A stretch of DNA of 64,000 nucleotides from JBEDUK01 sp040414485 (GTDB lineage: Bacteria > Actinomycetota > UBA4738), in NCBI GenBank assembly GCA_040414485.1, contig JBEDUK010000096.1, forward strand, positions 62,001 through 126,000, given 5' to 3'. The position numbers and the translations under genes were made by a program. This document shows positions 50,301-58,367 of this stretch, piece by piece; position 1 is the stretch's first letter; every line of letters starts with the position of its first letter. The notes under the pieces are model-generated. The model searched no databases. It had not been told where the DNA came from and was given only the letters and a program-made list of their open reading frames with translations.

Positions 50301-50415
50301 CCGGGTCGCCGAGCACCTCGAGGACCGCCGACCCTCCCGCGCGAAGGTCGCCCACGAGCCGTGCCAGGAGCGCCAGTTCGGCCTCCCGACCCACCAGGCC
50401 GGACCGGTCCTGCAT
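47305..50415 (-). CDS. LAL-type giant LuxR-family regulator with AAA ATPase domain
   Basis: The 1036-aa protein has an N-terminal STAND-type ATPase domain (Walker A GDPGIGKTTLL near residue 36; Walker B ALDDVHWAD near 165), a helical middle region of TPR-like repeats (about 400-900) and a C-terminal LuxR helix-turn-helix (LSRRELEVAHLVGEG, NREIARELFVSDKTVESHLASIFAKLGV). LAL (MalT-like) regulators are ATP- and ligand-controlled activators. The target may be the divergent secreted-protein gene. I chose ATG 50415, which gives a normal domain start; AGGAGG lies 12 nt upstream. The C terminus ends in a short repeat. Confidence 0.93.
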   Translation of the reverse strand: MQDRSGLVGREAELALLARLVGDLRAGGSAVLEVLGDPGIGKTTLLLELAREASAGGIPTFSGRAAELERVSPFGIFVDALDHELSAGEQAAAVPATEPAVVLDGPRRRQLAAIFPSLRPEGPPSSGAEAIDTPGLDQDAKDESLPAGTERYRLYADVRALLSLLAGTSGAVLALDDVHWADQASLELLSYLLRHPPAAPMLIALAYRPRQVPPRLAAALREAAAWGTVEHVALGPLSEDEADRFLGERFSRDGRRRLYRASGGVPFYLEALARTVAAGRPAPGAHPDPVSGPDPLEDGEAEPIPPGVSGVLQAELASAGEDALRVAQAAAVLGDPFEADLAAEVAGIDEDAGLDAIDRLVSLDLVRSDRGRPRFRFRHPMVRRAAYESAPAGWRLRAHARAWAALERRGAPIPARAHHAERSARVGEEEAIGVLVDGAHAVVRRAPATAAHWLEAALRLLPEEESTSPRRLELLVEMATALGLSGRLQAGRDALREALGLMERDPFERREPVVAFCATLDHLLGRHDEARTLLQAELAALADPAAPGAAGLKVELAAGGIMRGDFDDARRWAGEALEATGDGHAAADGGSLRAAAIGILALASYTDGDISSACRRLSEASELIEGMSDRDLGGRLDALMWVGWTEQFVERYADAQRHLERALALARTTGQAHLLTHLLVGLGSVLKWQGDLPAAAECFNDAREAALQTGSDELHTMSLAMLCRIATWRGDLGTALDMGKRAVETAGSVRDWFSTLALAILGQARLAAGDAAGCVDAVLTAGGGVELPGFDPASRPDWYEVLARAEVERGCPDAANDWAARAEASALPLELVGRRAFGLLARAQADAASKGGRARVRAALERARSAVEAFLEVDDRLDAARALVVSGECLAALDRRTDAVVEIERAMATFADCGAERLKQVAALRLRSLGRRGVGVAQERRGASDVLGLSRRELEVAHLVGEGRTNREIARELFVSDKTVESHLASIFAKLGVSSRAAVAGVLARAEAGREGSGSGATDRPATDRPATGRQAAGRR
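47326..47370 (-). repeat. 3 x 15-bp tandem repeat at the 3' end of the LAL gene
   Basis: Three near-identical 15-bp units (CCGATCCGTCGCCGG-like) encode an Ala-Thr-Asp-Arg-Pro repeat in the tail of the regulator. Units are 47326-47340, 47341-47355 and 47356-47370, with one or two mismatches in the outer copies. Confidence 0.85.
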
Positions 50416-50489
50416 TGGAACGGTGCACCTCCTCCCACCGTCCCCCCTGCCGGGCACCCTACCAAACCCGTCCCGGCGCCCACTCGGGG

Positions 50490-50528
50490 CCCTATCAGGG
50501 ATCGCCGAACGGTAGGGATTCCCCTGAT
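50490..50528. promoter_or_regulatory. possible operator between the LAL and secreted-protein genes
   Basis: CCCTATCAGGG (50490-50500) is near-palindromic, and ATCAGGG (50494-50500) is repeated inverted as CCCTGAT (50522-50528). AGGGAT also occurs twice in direct orientation 17 bp apart (50497-50502, 50514-50519). This lies in the 222-bp divergent gap and could bind the LAL regulator. Confidence 0.4.
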
Positions 50529-50637
50529 GTGAGCCCCGAGGCGGCCCGCGAGAGTCGCCGTCGCCGTCGCGACCGCGGCGGAGGTGGTTCGACAGCGCGG
50601 CACGGCACCAACGCCGCGCGGAAGGAGGACAGGCACC

Positions 50638-51357
50638 ATGAGCATCCGTTCGACCTCGCGGACCCCGGCCTCGCCGGCAACCTCGCGGACGCACCGGCGG
50701 GCGGCCGGACGCATCGCGGCCTTCGTGATCACCGCGACCATCGCCGTCGCCGCGACGTCCGGCGTCGGCTCCGCGTTCGCCGGCTCGGCGGCGCCGCAGG
50801 CTCCGGCGAAGAAGGTCCACAAGACGACCTTCTCGCTGGTCCCCAACACGCCGTTCCTGAACTGCATGCAGGCGAAAGGCGAGACGGCCACGGCCGTCGC
50901 CACGGTCACCCGCAACAAGCTCAACGACAAGCTGGATCTGGAGCTCTCGGGCTTCAAGTCGCACCTGGACTTCGACCTGTTCACGGTCCAGACGAGCCCG
51001 TTCCTGTCCGACGGGACGCCGGACCCGAGCTTCACGAACTTCGGGCTCGCCTGGTATCAGTCGGACGTCCACACCGACGACGACGGCGAGGCCAGCGTCA
51101 CGATCAAGACGATCCTGCTGGACCAGATCTTCGGCTTCGACCCCGCCGTGTCGCTCAGCCCGACGAACACGTTCCACCTCGGGTTCTGGTTCAACGACCC
51201 GCAGACGCCGGTGCCCTGCGGTTACAACGGCGCCCTGACACCGTTCAACGGCGAGCACAACGCCGGGCCGTTCGCGTTCATCACGCTCCCCGACAAGGTG
51301 AACGACCTCGGTCCGCTGTGCACCGACCCGAAGGGCCCGGGGGTCTGCAACCCGTAG
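50638..51357 (+). CDS. secreted protein of unknown function
   Basis: The 239-aa product has a long signal peptide (basic first 30 residues, hydrophobic core about 28-45, likely cleavage after AFA near 49). The mature part is beta-rich with four cysteines (FLNCMQ, VPCGYNG, GPLCTD, GVCNP) that could form two disulfides. I do not recognise the family. GGAAGGAGG precedes the ATG. It is divergent from the LAL regulator, which may control it, and is followed by a methyltransferase gene after a GC-rich hairpin. Confidence 0.82.
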   Translation: MSIRSTSRTPASPATSRTHRRAAGRIAAFVITATIAVAATSGVGSAFAGSAAPQAPAKKVHKTTFSLVPNTPFLNCMQAKGETATAVATVTRNKLNDKLDLELSGFKSHLDFDLFTVQTSPFLSDGTPDPSFTNFGLAWYQSDVHTDDDGEASVTIKTILLDQIFGFDPAVSLSPTNTFHLGFWFNDPQTPVPCGYNGALTPFNGEHNAGPFAFITLPDKVNDLGPLCTDPKGPGVCNP

Positions 51358-51389
51358 CCCGTCGCACTACACACACGACGCTCACGGGG

Positions 51390-51411
51390 AGGGGTGGCGC
51401 CAGCCGCCCCT
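51390..51411 (+). terminator. GC-rich hairpin, weak or non-intrinsic terminator
   Basis: AGGGGTGGC (51390-51398), loop GCCA, GCCGCCCCT (51403-51411): nine pairs, one G-T. There is no T-run after it. It lies in the 90-bp gap between the secreted-protein and methyltransferase genes. Confidence 0.35.
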
Positions 51412-51447
51412 CCTCGCGGGTCAGACCCAACGCGGAAGGAGACTGCG

Positions 51448-52299
51448 ATGCGAACCACGACGATCGGCGCGGAGACGGCCGACGTGACCTACATGCTGGG
51501 CAGCGACGCCCGGGAGCTCGAGCGGCTGAACCGCCAGGGCGCGGTCATCCGGCCCGCCACCGAGGCGATCCTGCGCCGGGCACCCATCGCGCCGGGCATG
51601 CGCGTCCTGGACCTGGGGACCGGCACCGGTGACCTCGCGTTCCTCGTCGCCGACGCCGTCGGCCCGGAGGGCCTTGTCGTCGGCCTCGACCGCTCGCTCG
51701 ACGCGCTCATCGCCGCCGAGGCGCGCCGTCGCGCGATGGATGTGCCGAACGTGCACTTCGTGCAGGGCGACGTCACGACGTGGAAGCCCGACGACGACGA
51801 ACGCTTCGACGCCCTCACGGCGCGGCTGCTCCTGTTCCACGTTGCCGATCCGCTCGCAGTGCTCCGGCACCACATCGCGCGCGTTCGGCCGGGCGGAACG
51901 GTGCTGATCGTCGAGTTCGACGTCAGCGTCTCCCGCTCCGAGCCCACGACCCCGACGGCGGCCAGGGCGCTGGAGTGGGTCACAGAGGCCACGCGCCGCC
52001 ACGGGCGCGACCCCGCCATCGGCCGGCGGATCGGGCAGTTGCTCGCGCAGGCAGGTGCCTGCGTCAAGGGCGTGCTCGGCCTGCAGCCGTACCTGCTTCC
52101 AGGCGACCCGGCCGGTCCCGACACCATCGCCGCCGCCGTCCACGCCTTTTTCCCGAGCATCGAACGGACGGGCGTGGCGACGGCCGCGGAGGTCCGGCCG
52201 GACACCATCCGGCGGCGGATCTACGGGGAGGTCCGGGATGCGGACGCCGTGGTGTTGCCCCCCGCCGTGGTCGGGGCATGGGGGACGATCCCGCGCTGA
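51448..52299 (+). CDS. class I SAM-dependent methyltransferase
   Basis: The 283-aa protein has the methyltransferase core VLDLGTGTGDLAFLVADAVG (about residues 52-71), GLDRSLDAL, FVQGDVTTW and HHIARVRPGGTVLIVEFDV, typical of UbiE-like enzymes. The C-terminal 100 residues form a helical substrate-binding cap. The substrate is unknown. GGAAGGAG lies seven nt before the ATG. It follows the secreted protein on the same strand and may share its regulation by the divergent LAL protein. Confidence 0.9.
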   Translation: MRTTTIGAETADVTYMLGSDARELERLNRQGAVIRPATEAILRRAPIAPGMRVLDLGTGTGDLAFLVADAVGPEGLVVGLDRSLDALIAAEARRRAMDVPNVHFVQGDVTTWKPDDDERFDALTARLLLFHVADPLAVLRHHIARVRPGGTVLIVEFDVSVSRSEPTTPTAARALEWVTEATRRHGRDPAIGRRIGQLLAQAGACVKGVLGLQPYLLPGDPAGPDTIAAAVHAFFPSIERTGVATAAEVRPDTIRRRIYGEVRDADAVVLPPAVVGAWGTIPR

Positions 52300-52321
52300 A
52301 CCGGCGTCGCCGGACGCGAAG

Positions 52322-52870
52322 TCAGCCCCGGCCGAGCTTCGGCTTGAACGCCTCGAACGGGTTCCGGCACGCGTTGCAGAAGTGGGTCGAACGGCACAGC
52401 GTCGGCCCGAACGCGCTCTCCCGCACGGTGTCGTCGCTGCCGCAGAAGGGGCAGCGCGCTCGCTCGGGCGCCGAGCCCAGCCGGATCGGGATCGGTCCGC
52501 CGGTCGCGGCGGGCGCCTCGCCGGACGGGGGCGTGAGGCCGTGCGAGCGCAGCGCCTCGCGGCCCGCGGGCGTGATCCGGTCGCTCGTCCACGGCGGCGA
52601 TGCGGCGAACCGGACGTCGACGCGGCGGCCGCCCGCCGCATGCCCGATCGCGGCGATCACGTCTTCACGAATGACGTCGAGGGCGGGGCAGCCGGCGAAG
52701 GTCGGGAGCAGGGTGACCTGAACGGCGTCATCGGCGACATCCACGCGCTCGACGATGCCGAGGTCCACGATGGACAGCGGCGGGATCTCCGGATCGTGGA
52801 CGTTCCGCAGCGCCGCTCGAACGCGGGCTTCGTCGTCGACGGCCGGCAGTTCGTCAGTCTGCCTCACCAT
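52322..52870 (-). CDS. paaD: phenylacetyl-CoA epoxidase-associated protein PaaD
   Basis: The 182-aa protein has an N-terminal MIP18 domain (about residues 5-85, HDPEIPPLSIVDLGI) and the C-terminal zinc-ribbon-like region typical of PaaD: CPFCGSDDTVRESAFGPTLC and HFCNACRNPFEAFKP. PaaD is needed for maturation of the phenylacetyl-CoA epoxidase complex, probably in Fe-S delivery to PaaE. The ATG at 52870 or GTG at 52867 overlaps the paaC stop. The window also has an Mrp carrier with the same MIP18 domain. Confidence 0.93.
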   Translation of the reverse strand: MVRQTDELPAVDDEARVRAALRNVHDPEIPPLSIVDLGIVERVDVADDAVQVTLLPTFAGCPALDVIREDVIAAIGHAAGGRRVDVRFAASPPWTSDRITPAGREALRSHGLTPPSGEAPAATGGPIPIRLGSAPERARCPFCGSDDTVRESAFGPTLCRSTHFCNACRNPFEAFKPKLGRG

Positions 52871-53736
52871 TTCGCACCCGGATGCGCTCGGTACATCCCC
52901 GTGAGGTTCTCCCACAGCGCCGCAAAGTCATCGGAATGGATTCCCGCCCGGCCGCCGGATCCGGCGAACGAGCCCCGGTGCTCCCAGCGTCCGTCCACGC
53001 GCTCCACGCCCGGGACCGCGAGGGGTGCAGCCGGCGCCATCTCGCCGGAGCCGGTCGGGACCATCTCACCGACGGGGCGGTGGCGCTCCAGGACGTAGTC
53101 GAGCGAGAGCGCCTCCAGCGACTCGCCCAACGCCGCGAGCCATCGTCCGAGCATCTCCTCGCTCGAGGACGGCAGCACGCCGCTTCCGACCAGCGACGGT
53201 TCATCGGGAAGTGGCTCGAACAGCGCGAGCGCCTCGGGGATCGCCGCCTCCAGACCGTCGGCCAGGCGCTGCCGCCCCGTGACGGGCCCCTCCGCGAGCC
53301 GGCGCACCCACGTCTCCGCGTGGTCCAGGTGGTACGCCTCTTCGAGCTGCATCAGCCGAGCCAGGTCCGCCAGTTCGGACCACGACGACGCGGCGAGCGC
53401 CTCGAGCCGGACCGCGTCCGCGCGGTCGTACAGGTACTGGCGCGCGATGGTGTAGCCCCACTCGCGATTCGGCCGTTCGCACATGACGGCATTCCGGTAT
53501 TCGGGCGGCTCGCGGCCGAGCGCCAGCCGGTCCTCCTCGCCCTGGGCGGGCCACGTCTCGCCGATCAGCCGGTACAGGAGCCGGGCATGCGCCATCTCGT
53601 CCTGCGCGATCGAGGAGAACGCCAGGTCCTCCTCCAGGTGGGGCGCCCATCCGGTCCATTCCGAATGCCGGTGGCCGATGATGAGCTCGTCGTCGGCGAG
53701 CGCGAGCGCGAGCGTCAGGCGCGGGTCTTCGGTCAC
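52864..53736 (-). CDS. paaC: phenylacetyl-CoA epoxidase structural subunit PaaC
   Basis: The 290-aa protein has the ferritin-like helical fold of PaaC with FSSIAQDEMAHARLLY (about residues 41-56) and LEEAYHLDHAETW. PaaC supports the catalytic PaaA subunit in the complex that epoxidises the ring of phenylacetyl-CoA. It is coupled to paaD but is separated from paaA and paaB by about 8 kb. A VCBS propeller gene lies 26 nt upstream on the same strand. The start is GTG 53736. Confidence 0.94.
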   Translation of the reverse strand: MTEDPRLTLALALADDELIIGHRHSEWTGWAPHLEEDLAFSSIAQDEMAHARLLYRLIGETWPAQGEEDRLALGREPPEYRNAVMCERPNREWGYTIARQYLYDRADAVRLEALAASSWSELADLARLMQLEEAYHLDHAETWVRRLAEGPVTGRQRLADGLEAAIPEALALFEPLPDEPSLVGSGVLPSSSEEMLGRWLAALGESLEALSLDYVLERHRPVGEMVPTGSGEMAPAAPLAVPGVERVDGRWEHRGSFAGSGGRAGIHSDDFAALWENLTGMYRAHPGAKW

Positions 53737-53762
53737 CCCTCAATGGTAGTCGTGGCCGGCTG

Positions 53763-55217
53763 TCAGCCGGATTCGACCAGATGCACGATCTGGCCCGGAA
53801 GGACGCCGGGCACCTTCTGGACGATGCCCGACGGCCACAACACCGTGAAGTCGAATGGACCACCCGCTCCGCCGACGCCGAACGTCATCGCCGGGCTGTT
53901 CTGACCGTACGAGCCGTTCGCGCCGTCCACTCGCCGCAGCATCTCCTTGCCCTTTCGTATAGTCCACGAGGTCGCGCCGATGCCCGTGGTGTTGCTCACC
54001 GTCCCGGTCAGCAGCAGCTGGATGAACGCGCCCGGAGGACCGTCGTTGCGCAGCAGCACGTTGCCGTCGTGGCCGACTTCGAACACGTCCGGGTCGCCGT
54101 CGCCGTCGAAGTCGCCCCATGCCGCGTCGAACACGTCGAACGGCAGGGCGATCCCGACCTTCGGTGCCACGTCGGCGAGCGCGCCGCCACCGAGATTCCG
54201 GAACAGCCTGGTGTCGTGGACGTGGTTCGACGCGTACAGGTCGAGCCGGCCGTCGCCGTCCACGTCGACCCAGCCGCAGGTTCGCCCGTCGCCGACGTCG
54301 CCCACGCCCGCGCTCGCCGTCACGTCGGTGAAACGGCCGCTGCCGTCGTTGTGGTACAGATGGTTCGACGCGGCCTCGATGTCCACCACGTACAGGTCCG
54401 GCCGGCCGTCGCCGTCGTAGTCGCCCCAGCAGGCGCTCTCGCTTGCGTCCGCGTCGCTCACGCGGGCGCGCGTGGTCACGTCCGCGAACGTGCCGTCGCC
54501 GCGATTCTTGAACAGGTGATCGACGCCCTCGTCGGCGACGAACAGGTCCGGTCGTCCGTCACCGTTGAAGTCCGCCCAGGTGGCGTCCATGCTCGTGCCC
54601 GGGTCGTCCACGCCGGCCTTCGCCGCGACGTCGGTGAACGTGCCGTCGCCTTCGTTGTGATACAGGAAATTCGGTCCCCAATTCGCCTGATAGATGTCGA
54701 GACGGCCATCCCGGTCGTAGTCCTCGAAGACGACGCGCCAGGGGATGTTCGACCCTTTCAGACCGGCGGCCGCGCCGACCTCCTTGAAGGTCCCGTCGCC
54801 GAGGTTGTGGAAGAGATACGCGCGCGAGCCGGACGCGTAGGAGGTCGCGACGAGGTCCACGTGACCGTCGCCGTCGTAGTCGCCCCACGACACCGACCTG
54901 AGCATCCGCCCGCCGAACCCGGCCTTCGTCGTGACGTCCTTGAACGTGCCGTCGCCGCTGCCGCGGTAGAGGTAGACGCGTCCTGGGAAGTCCGAATCCG
55001 TGACGAAGAGATCCAGGATGCCGTCGCCGTTGTAGTCGACCCAACTCGCCGAGTTCCCCAGGCCGGAGACGCTGATCCCGGCGCCCAACGTGACGTCGGT
55101 GAAATGCGGGAGTTTCGCGGCGGGGCCGCTCGCCGCCGCGACGACGGGCGCCGGCCGCAAGGAGAGAACCGCCGCGATCAGGGCCAGGCAGATGCTAGTG
55201 GCGGCGGAAGAGCGCAT
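53763..55217 (-). CDS. secreted FG-GAP/VCBS seven-bladed propeller with ASPIC/UnbV domain
   Basis: The 484-aa protein has a signal peptide (about residues 1-28) and seven calcium-loop repeats of the DxDGDGxxD kind: DYNGDGILD, DYDGDGHVD, DYDRDGRLD, DFNGDGRPD, DYDGDGRPD, DVDGDGRLD and DFDGDGDPD. This makes a complete integrin-like beta propeller. A C-terminal ASPIC/UnbV domain follows (NGSYGQNSPAMTFGVG, LWPSGIVQKV). It is likely exported and calcium-binding. Its ligand is unknown. The gene is just upstream of paaC on the same strand, perhaps by chance. Confidence 0.93.
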   Translation of the reverse strand: MRSSAATSICLALIAAVLSLRPAPVVAAASGPAAKLPHFTDVTLGAGISVSGLGNSASWVDYNGDGILDLFVTDSDFPGRVYLYRGSGDGTFKDVTTKAGFGGRMLRSVSWGDYDGDGHVDLVATSYASGSRAYLFHNLGDGTFKEVGAAAGLKGSNIPWRVVFEDYDRDGRLDIYQANWGPNFLYHNEGDGTFTDVAAKAGVDDPGTSMDATWADFNGDGRPDLFVADEGVDHLFKNRGDGTFADVTTRARVSDADASESACWGDYDGDGRPDLYVVDIEAASNHLYHNDGSGRFTDVTASAGVGDVGDGRTCGWVDVDGDGRLDLYASNHVHDTRLFRNLGGGALADVAPKVGIALPFDVFDAAWGDFDGDGDPDVFEVGHDGNVLLRNDGPPGAFIQLLLTGTVSNTTGIGATSWTIRKGKEMLRRVDGANGSYGQNSPAMTFGVGGAGGPFDFTVLWPSGIVQKVPGVLPGQIVHLVESG

Positions 55218-55368
55218 GCCGCCCGTGTATCAGCATCACGACCCGGCTGTCCACTCCCGGGTCGCGGCCGGCGTGGACGGCGCGAGGCCCGGCGCGGGGA
55301 TCGCCGGGCCTCGTTTCGCCGTTGCGAGGGAGTTCGAGGGAGGAGTTGCTGAAGTGCACGTCGTGCGG

Positions 55369-55863
55369 TTACGCGCCTCCGTTCGTTCCCGGAGCGCCGC
55401 CCGGGCCATGCGGGCCGGGTCCGAAGCCGCTGACGGTGCTCGTGACCTTGAAGTCCGAATCCATCTTCACCGTCACGTAGCTGCCGTCCGCCTTCCGCAT
55501 GTGGGCCTCGTACGCGGCTCCGTCGGAGTCGGTCTCGACCCGGACGATCGTGCCGCCGGGGACCGCCGCCTTGGCCGCGGCCGTCGCCTTCTGGGCGGCC
55601 GTCCCGGTGAGGAGCTTCTCGCCGGGGCCGTGCGTCATTTTCGCGGGGTTCATCGGCGCCAAGGCATGCGCGTTCGAGGAGTTCGACGAACTCGCGGTGC
55701 CGGTATTCGCGGTGTTCGAACCGGTGGACGTGGAAGCGGTCGCCGCGCCGGCGATCTGGGAGCCCGCCAGGATTCCGCCGGCGAGCAGCCCCACGCCGAT
55801 CAGCCCGGCCGCTCCGAGCCAGCGCCTCGGCAGGCCCGCCCTGGTGCTGCCGTTCGTCTCCAT
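55369..55863 (-). CDS. exported PepSY-like protein
   Basis: The 164-aa product has a signal or membrane anchor (about residues 14-38), a Ser/Thr/Asn/Gly-rich linker and a small C-terminal domain like PepSY: KATAAAKAAVPGGTIVRVETD then GAAYEAHMRKADGSYVTVKMD, with a Gly/Pro tail. PepSY domains often act in peptidase inhibition or envelope sensing. AAAGGAGG lies nine nt before the ATG. The gene is on the same strand as, and upstream of, the VCBS propeller gene. Confidence 0.82.
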   Translation of the reverse strand: METNGSTRAGLPRRWLGAAGLIGVGLLAGGILAGSQIAGAATASTSTGSNTANTGTASSSNSSNAHALAPMNPAKMTHGPGEKLLTGTAAQKATAAAKAAVPGGTIVRVETDSDGAAYEAHMRKADGSYVTVKMDSDFKVTSTVSGFGPGPHGPGGAPGTNGGA

Positions 55864-56219
55864 CGTGCTGGACCTCCTTTCCGCGGCGCCCGATGCGCCG
55901 CGTCGAGAGGGATGCTCGATCCGTGTCCTTGGGCGAACGTCGGCGCAGGCTGAAGGGACCCTGAGGAAGCAGGAACTTCGACGCCGGCGTTCGCTCTCTC
56001 GTCTCGCCGACGATCCCGGCAACGCAGCCATCTGCCCGGTTGGCGACCGATTCGCGCGGGTATGCGCGCTCTCGGAATTCCAAATCGTGTACCGGGGTGC
56101 GCCAACGGCTTACCTGCACCTAACGCGACGAAGGCCAGCATCGGGGCCGTCGGATCCATCCTGAGCCCGGCCCGACAACAGGGGGACGGAGCCCTTCTCA
56201 GCGCCAGGAGGCCTGAACC
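55864..56219. other. 356-bp divergent intergenic region, no gene seen
   Basis: It lies between the PepSY-like gene (minus) and the propeller gene (plus). Each side has a strong ribosome binding site (AAAGGAGG on the minus side; AGGAGG at 56206-56211 on the plus side). I see no convincing promoter pair, ORF or RNA gene in it. Confidence 0.6.
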
Positions 56220-57656
56220 ATGCGCACCAGGATCGTCATCGTTGCCACGATCGGACTCGGCGTCCTTGCGAGCCTCGTCGGCTCGATGGCCCCGGCGGTT
56301 GCCGCCGGCTCGTGCGTACCCGCCATCGACGGCCTCTCGAAGACCGCCGCCACCAGAAGCGGGCGCGTGGTCATCTCGGGGTCCTGCTTCGGCGGCACCC
56401 AAGGCAATGGAACCGTCGCGATCGGCGGCCTGCAGGCATTCGTGACCAACTGGTCCGACACTGCGGTGACCGCCTATGTCCCGGAGGACGCGGCGATCGG
56501 CTCCGACGGCGTCAGTGCCACGACCGCACACGGCAAGAGCAACACGGTCGCTCTCCAGGTGACGCTGCGGCAGGCCGACGGCCGGCTGGCATGGCGCTTC
56601 GAAGCCGACTCCATGTACATGGTCAGCCGGCCGGTCATCGGTACCGACGGCACGCTGTACATCGATGACATCGCCAGCCACCTCTACGCGCTCACGCCGG
56701 ACGGTGGGCTGAAGTGGGTTCTCAACCGGGCAGGCGATGCCGGTGTGGCGATCGGTCCGGACAACACCATCTACGTCGGCAGCACCACCGCGATCACCGC
56801 CGTCAACCCGGACGGCACGATCAAGTGGAGGTTCGACCAGAACCCCTCTGCGTTCACCCTGCTCGGCCCCTCCGTCGGACCCGACGGCAACATCTACGCG
56901 GTCGCCAGCTCCGGCATGGGCGTGTTCTCTCTCAGGCCGAACGGAACCCTTCGCTGGACGGTCCCGGAGGAGTACGACCGGTTGATCGTCGACCACCAGG
57001 AGCTGGCGTTCGGACCTGCGCCCGGCGGAGGCCGCCAGCTGTACTTCCACGCGAACAAACACTTCGAAGCCGTGACACTCGGCGGAAAGGTCACGTTCAG
57101 CATCCCGGGGGACGGCAACAACAGTTGCGGGGGCGGAGGGCAGCCCGTCGTCGGCCCGAACGGCAACGCGTACACGACGAATTGGCACACGGGTTCCGGC
57201 GAGGAGCTCGGCTCGTACAAGCCGAACGGCAAGCTGAATTGGACGTTCGTGTTCAGTCCGAACAACTGCTCGTCGAACCCGGACGTCGGTCCGGACAAGA
57301 AGGTCTACATCGTGTGGAACATCTCCCGGCTGTTCGCGGTGACTCCGAAGGGCGCGGCGAAGCAGCTGGCGATCGATACAACGAACTACCTGCAGGATCC
57401 GGTGGCCAGCCCCGCCGGTGGCCAGGTCTTGGTGCCCGGGGGCGGGATGGGAAACCCCGGAGTGGTCGAGTCCTTCGCGACAAGAAGCGGTGCTCTGCGG
57501 TGGCGAGTGGCGTTCCAGGATGAGAACGGAGCAAACCAGGTTCCCTTCTCATACTCCAGGATGCGCTTCGCCCCTGAGGGGAAGATCGCCTATGTCAGCG
57601 TGATCGTGTCGGGCGTGTACGACCACTCGTACCTCTACGCGGTCACCGCGACGTGA
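56220..57656 (+). CDS. secreted PQQ-like beta-propeller with N-terminal IPT/TIG domain
   Basis: The 478-aa protein has a signal peptide (about residues 1-29), an IPT/TIG-like immunoglobulin domain (about 35-115, GRVVISGSCFGGTQGNGTVAIGG in two parts) and a propeller of PQQ/outer-membrane-assembly type repeats such as LAWRFEADS, YVGSTTAITAVNPDGTIKWRF and VFSLRPNGTLRWTV. There is no sign of dehydrogenase cofactor residues, so a binding role is likely. AGGAGG lies eight nt before the ATG. It converges with the ICMT-like gene, 10 nt away. Confidence 0.87.
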   Translation: MRTRIVIVATIGLGVLASLVGSMAPAVAAGSCVPAIDGLSKTAATRSGRVVISGSCFGGTQGNGTVAIGGLQAFVTNWSDTAVTAYVPEDAAIGSDGVSATTAHGKSNTVALQVTLRQADGRLAWRFEADSMYMVSRPVIGTDGTLYIDDIASHLYALTPDGGLKWVLNRAGDAGVAIGPDNTIYVGSTTAITAVNPDGTIKWRFDQNPSAFTLLGPSVGPDGNIYAVASSGMGVFSLRPNGTLRWTVPEEYDRLIVDHQELAFGPAPGGGRQLYFHANKHFEAVTLGGKVTFSIPGDGNNSCGGGGQPVVGPNGNAYTTNWHTGSGEELGSYKPNGKLNWTFVFSPNNCSSNPDVGPDKKVYIVWNISRLFAVTPKGAAKQLAIDTTNYLQDPVASPAGGQVLVPGGGMGNPGVVESFATRSGALRWRVAFQDENGANQVPFSYSRMRFAPEGKIAYVSVIVSGVYDHSYLYAVTAT

Positions 57657-57666
57657 CGAGTGCCGT

Positions 57667-58188
57667 TCACAGCCACGGGAGCCGGACCCGGCGCTCATAG
57701 GCATTCCATTCGTCGCCGAACCTCGTGGCCAGTTCCGCCTCCTCGGCCCGGGCGAAGATCCTCGTTCCGACGTACATCGCGATCCCGATGGCTGCTCCCA
57801 GCCACGAATCGAACAGGAACCCGACCCACGGAAGGACGAGCAGAGCCACCGACGTGTAGAGCGGGTGTTTCACGATCGAGAACGGCCCGCTGGTGATGAG
57901 CTCGCCGCGAGGAACCTTCCTCAGGATCAGCGCGACGGACCATGCCCACACGATGAGCCCGACCGCCAGGACCGAGATGGACAGGATCCGTAATGCCGCG
58001 GGAGGTCCGCCCACAGAGAAGAGAGACGGGTACGCGATGTTCAGTGAAGCGCCGGCGACCACGAACGGCAGGACGAAGAGCGTGATCTTGTCGCCGCGGC
58101 CCACGAGCACCCGGAGCCCGACCCGCTGATCCCCGCCTTCGCGACCCGGGCGCTCTTCGACGGCTTCACGCGAAGCGATGGTCCGCAT
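57667..58188 (-). CDS. isoprenylcysteine carboxyl methyltransferase-like membrane protein
   Basis: The 173-aa protein has about four membrane segments and the ICMT/PEMT hallmarks: LITSGPFSIVKHPLYTS (about residues 97-113) and, near the end, EEAELATRFGDEWNAYERRVRLPWL in two parts, where the SAM pocket forms. Bacterial members methylate lipids or small molecules in the membrane; the substrate is unknown. I chose ATG 58188 because a perfect AGGAGG lies six nt upstream. Confidence 0.86.
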   Translation of the reverse strand: MRTIASREAVEERPGREGGDQRVGLRVLVGRGDKITLFVLPFVVAGASLNIAYPSLFSVGGPPAALRILSISVLAVGLIVWAWSVALILRKVPRGELITSGPFSIVKHPLYTSVALLVLPWVGFLFDSWLGAAIGIAMYVGTRIFARAEEAELATRFGDEWNAYERRVRLPWL

Positions 58189-58367
58189 GATCCACCTCCT
58201 GGACAGACACAGCCTCCAGCCATTTCTCCCAGGGGCTTCCGCCCTTCGGGTGGGTCGAAGGGCCCCACCGTCCATGTCTCAACGGCACTGAGCGGGGTCG
58301 GGCCGGTGAGCCAAGGTCCTGGAATGAGGGCGCGGCCCTCGTCGAGCCGCGCGGGGAGGAGGTCATC

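Noticed and set aside
50416..51258. N-terminal extension of the LAL regulator
   Set aside because: The open frame continues but would lie antisense over the secreted-protein gene, is of arginine-rich low-complexity character, and the family normally starts just before the ATPase domain.
54060..55060. Repeated DNA blocks resembling a CRISPR or satellite array
   Set aside because: They are the codons of the degenerate DxDGDGxxD propeller loops, spaced by blade length and not identical.
53781..55352. Long open frame on the plus strand opposite the VCBS propeller gene
   Set aside because: It is the antisense shadow of a repeat-rich high-GC gene; its product has no family features while the minus strand has seven clear calcium loops.
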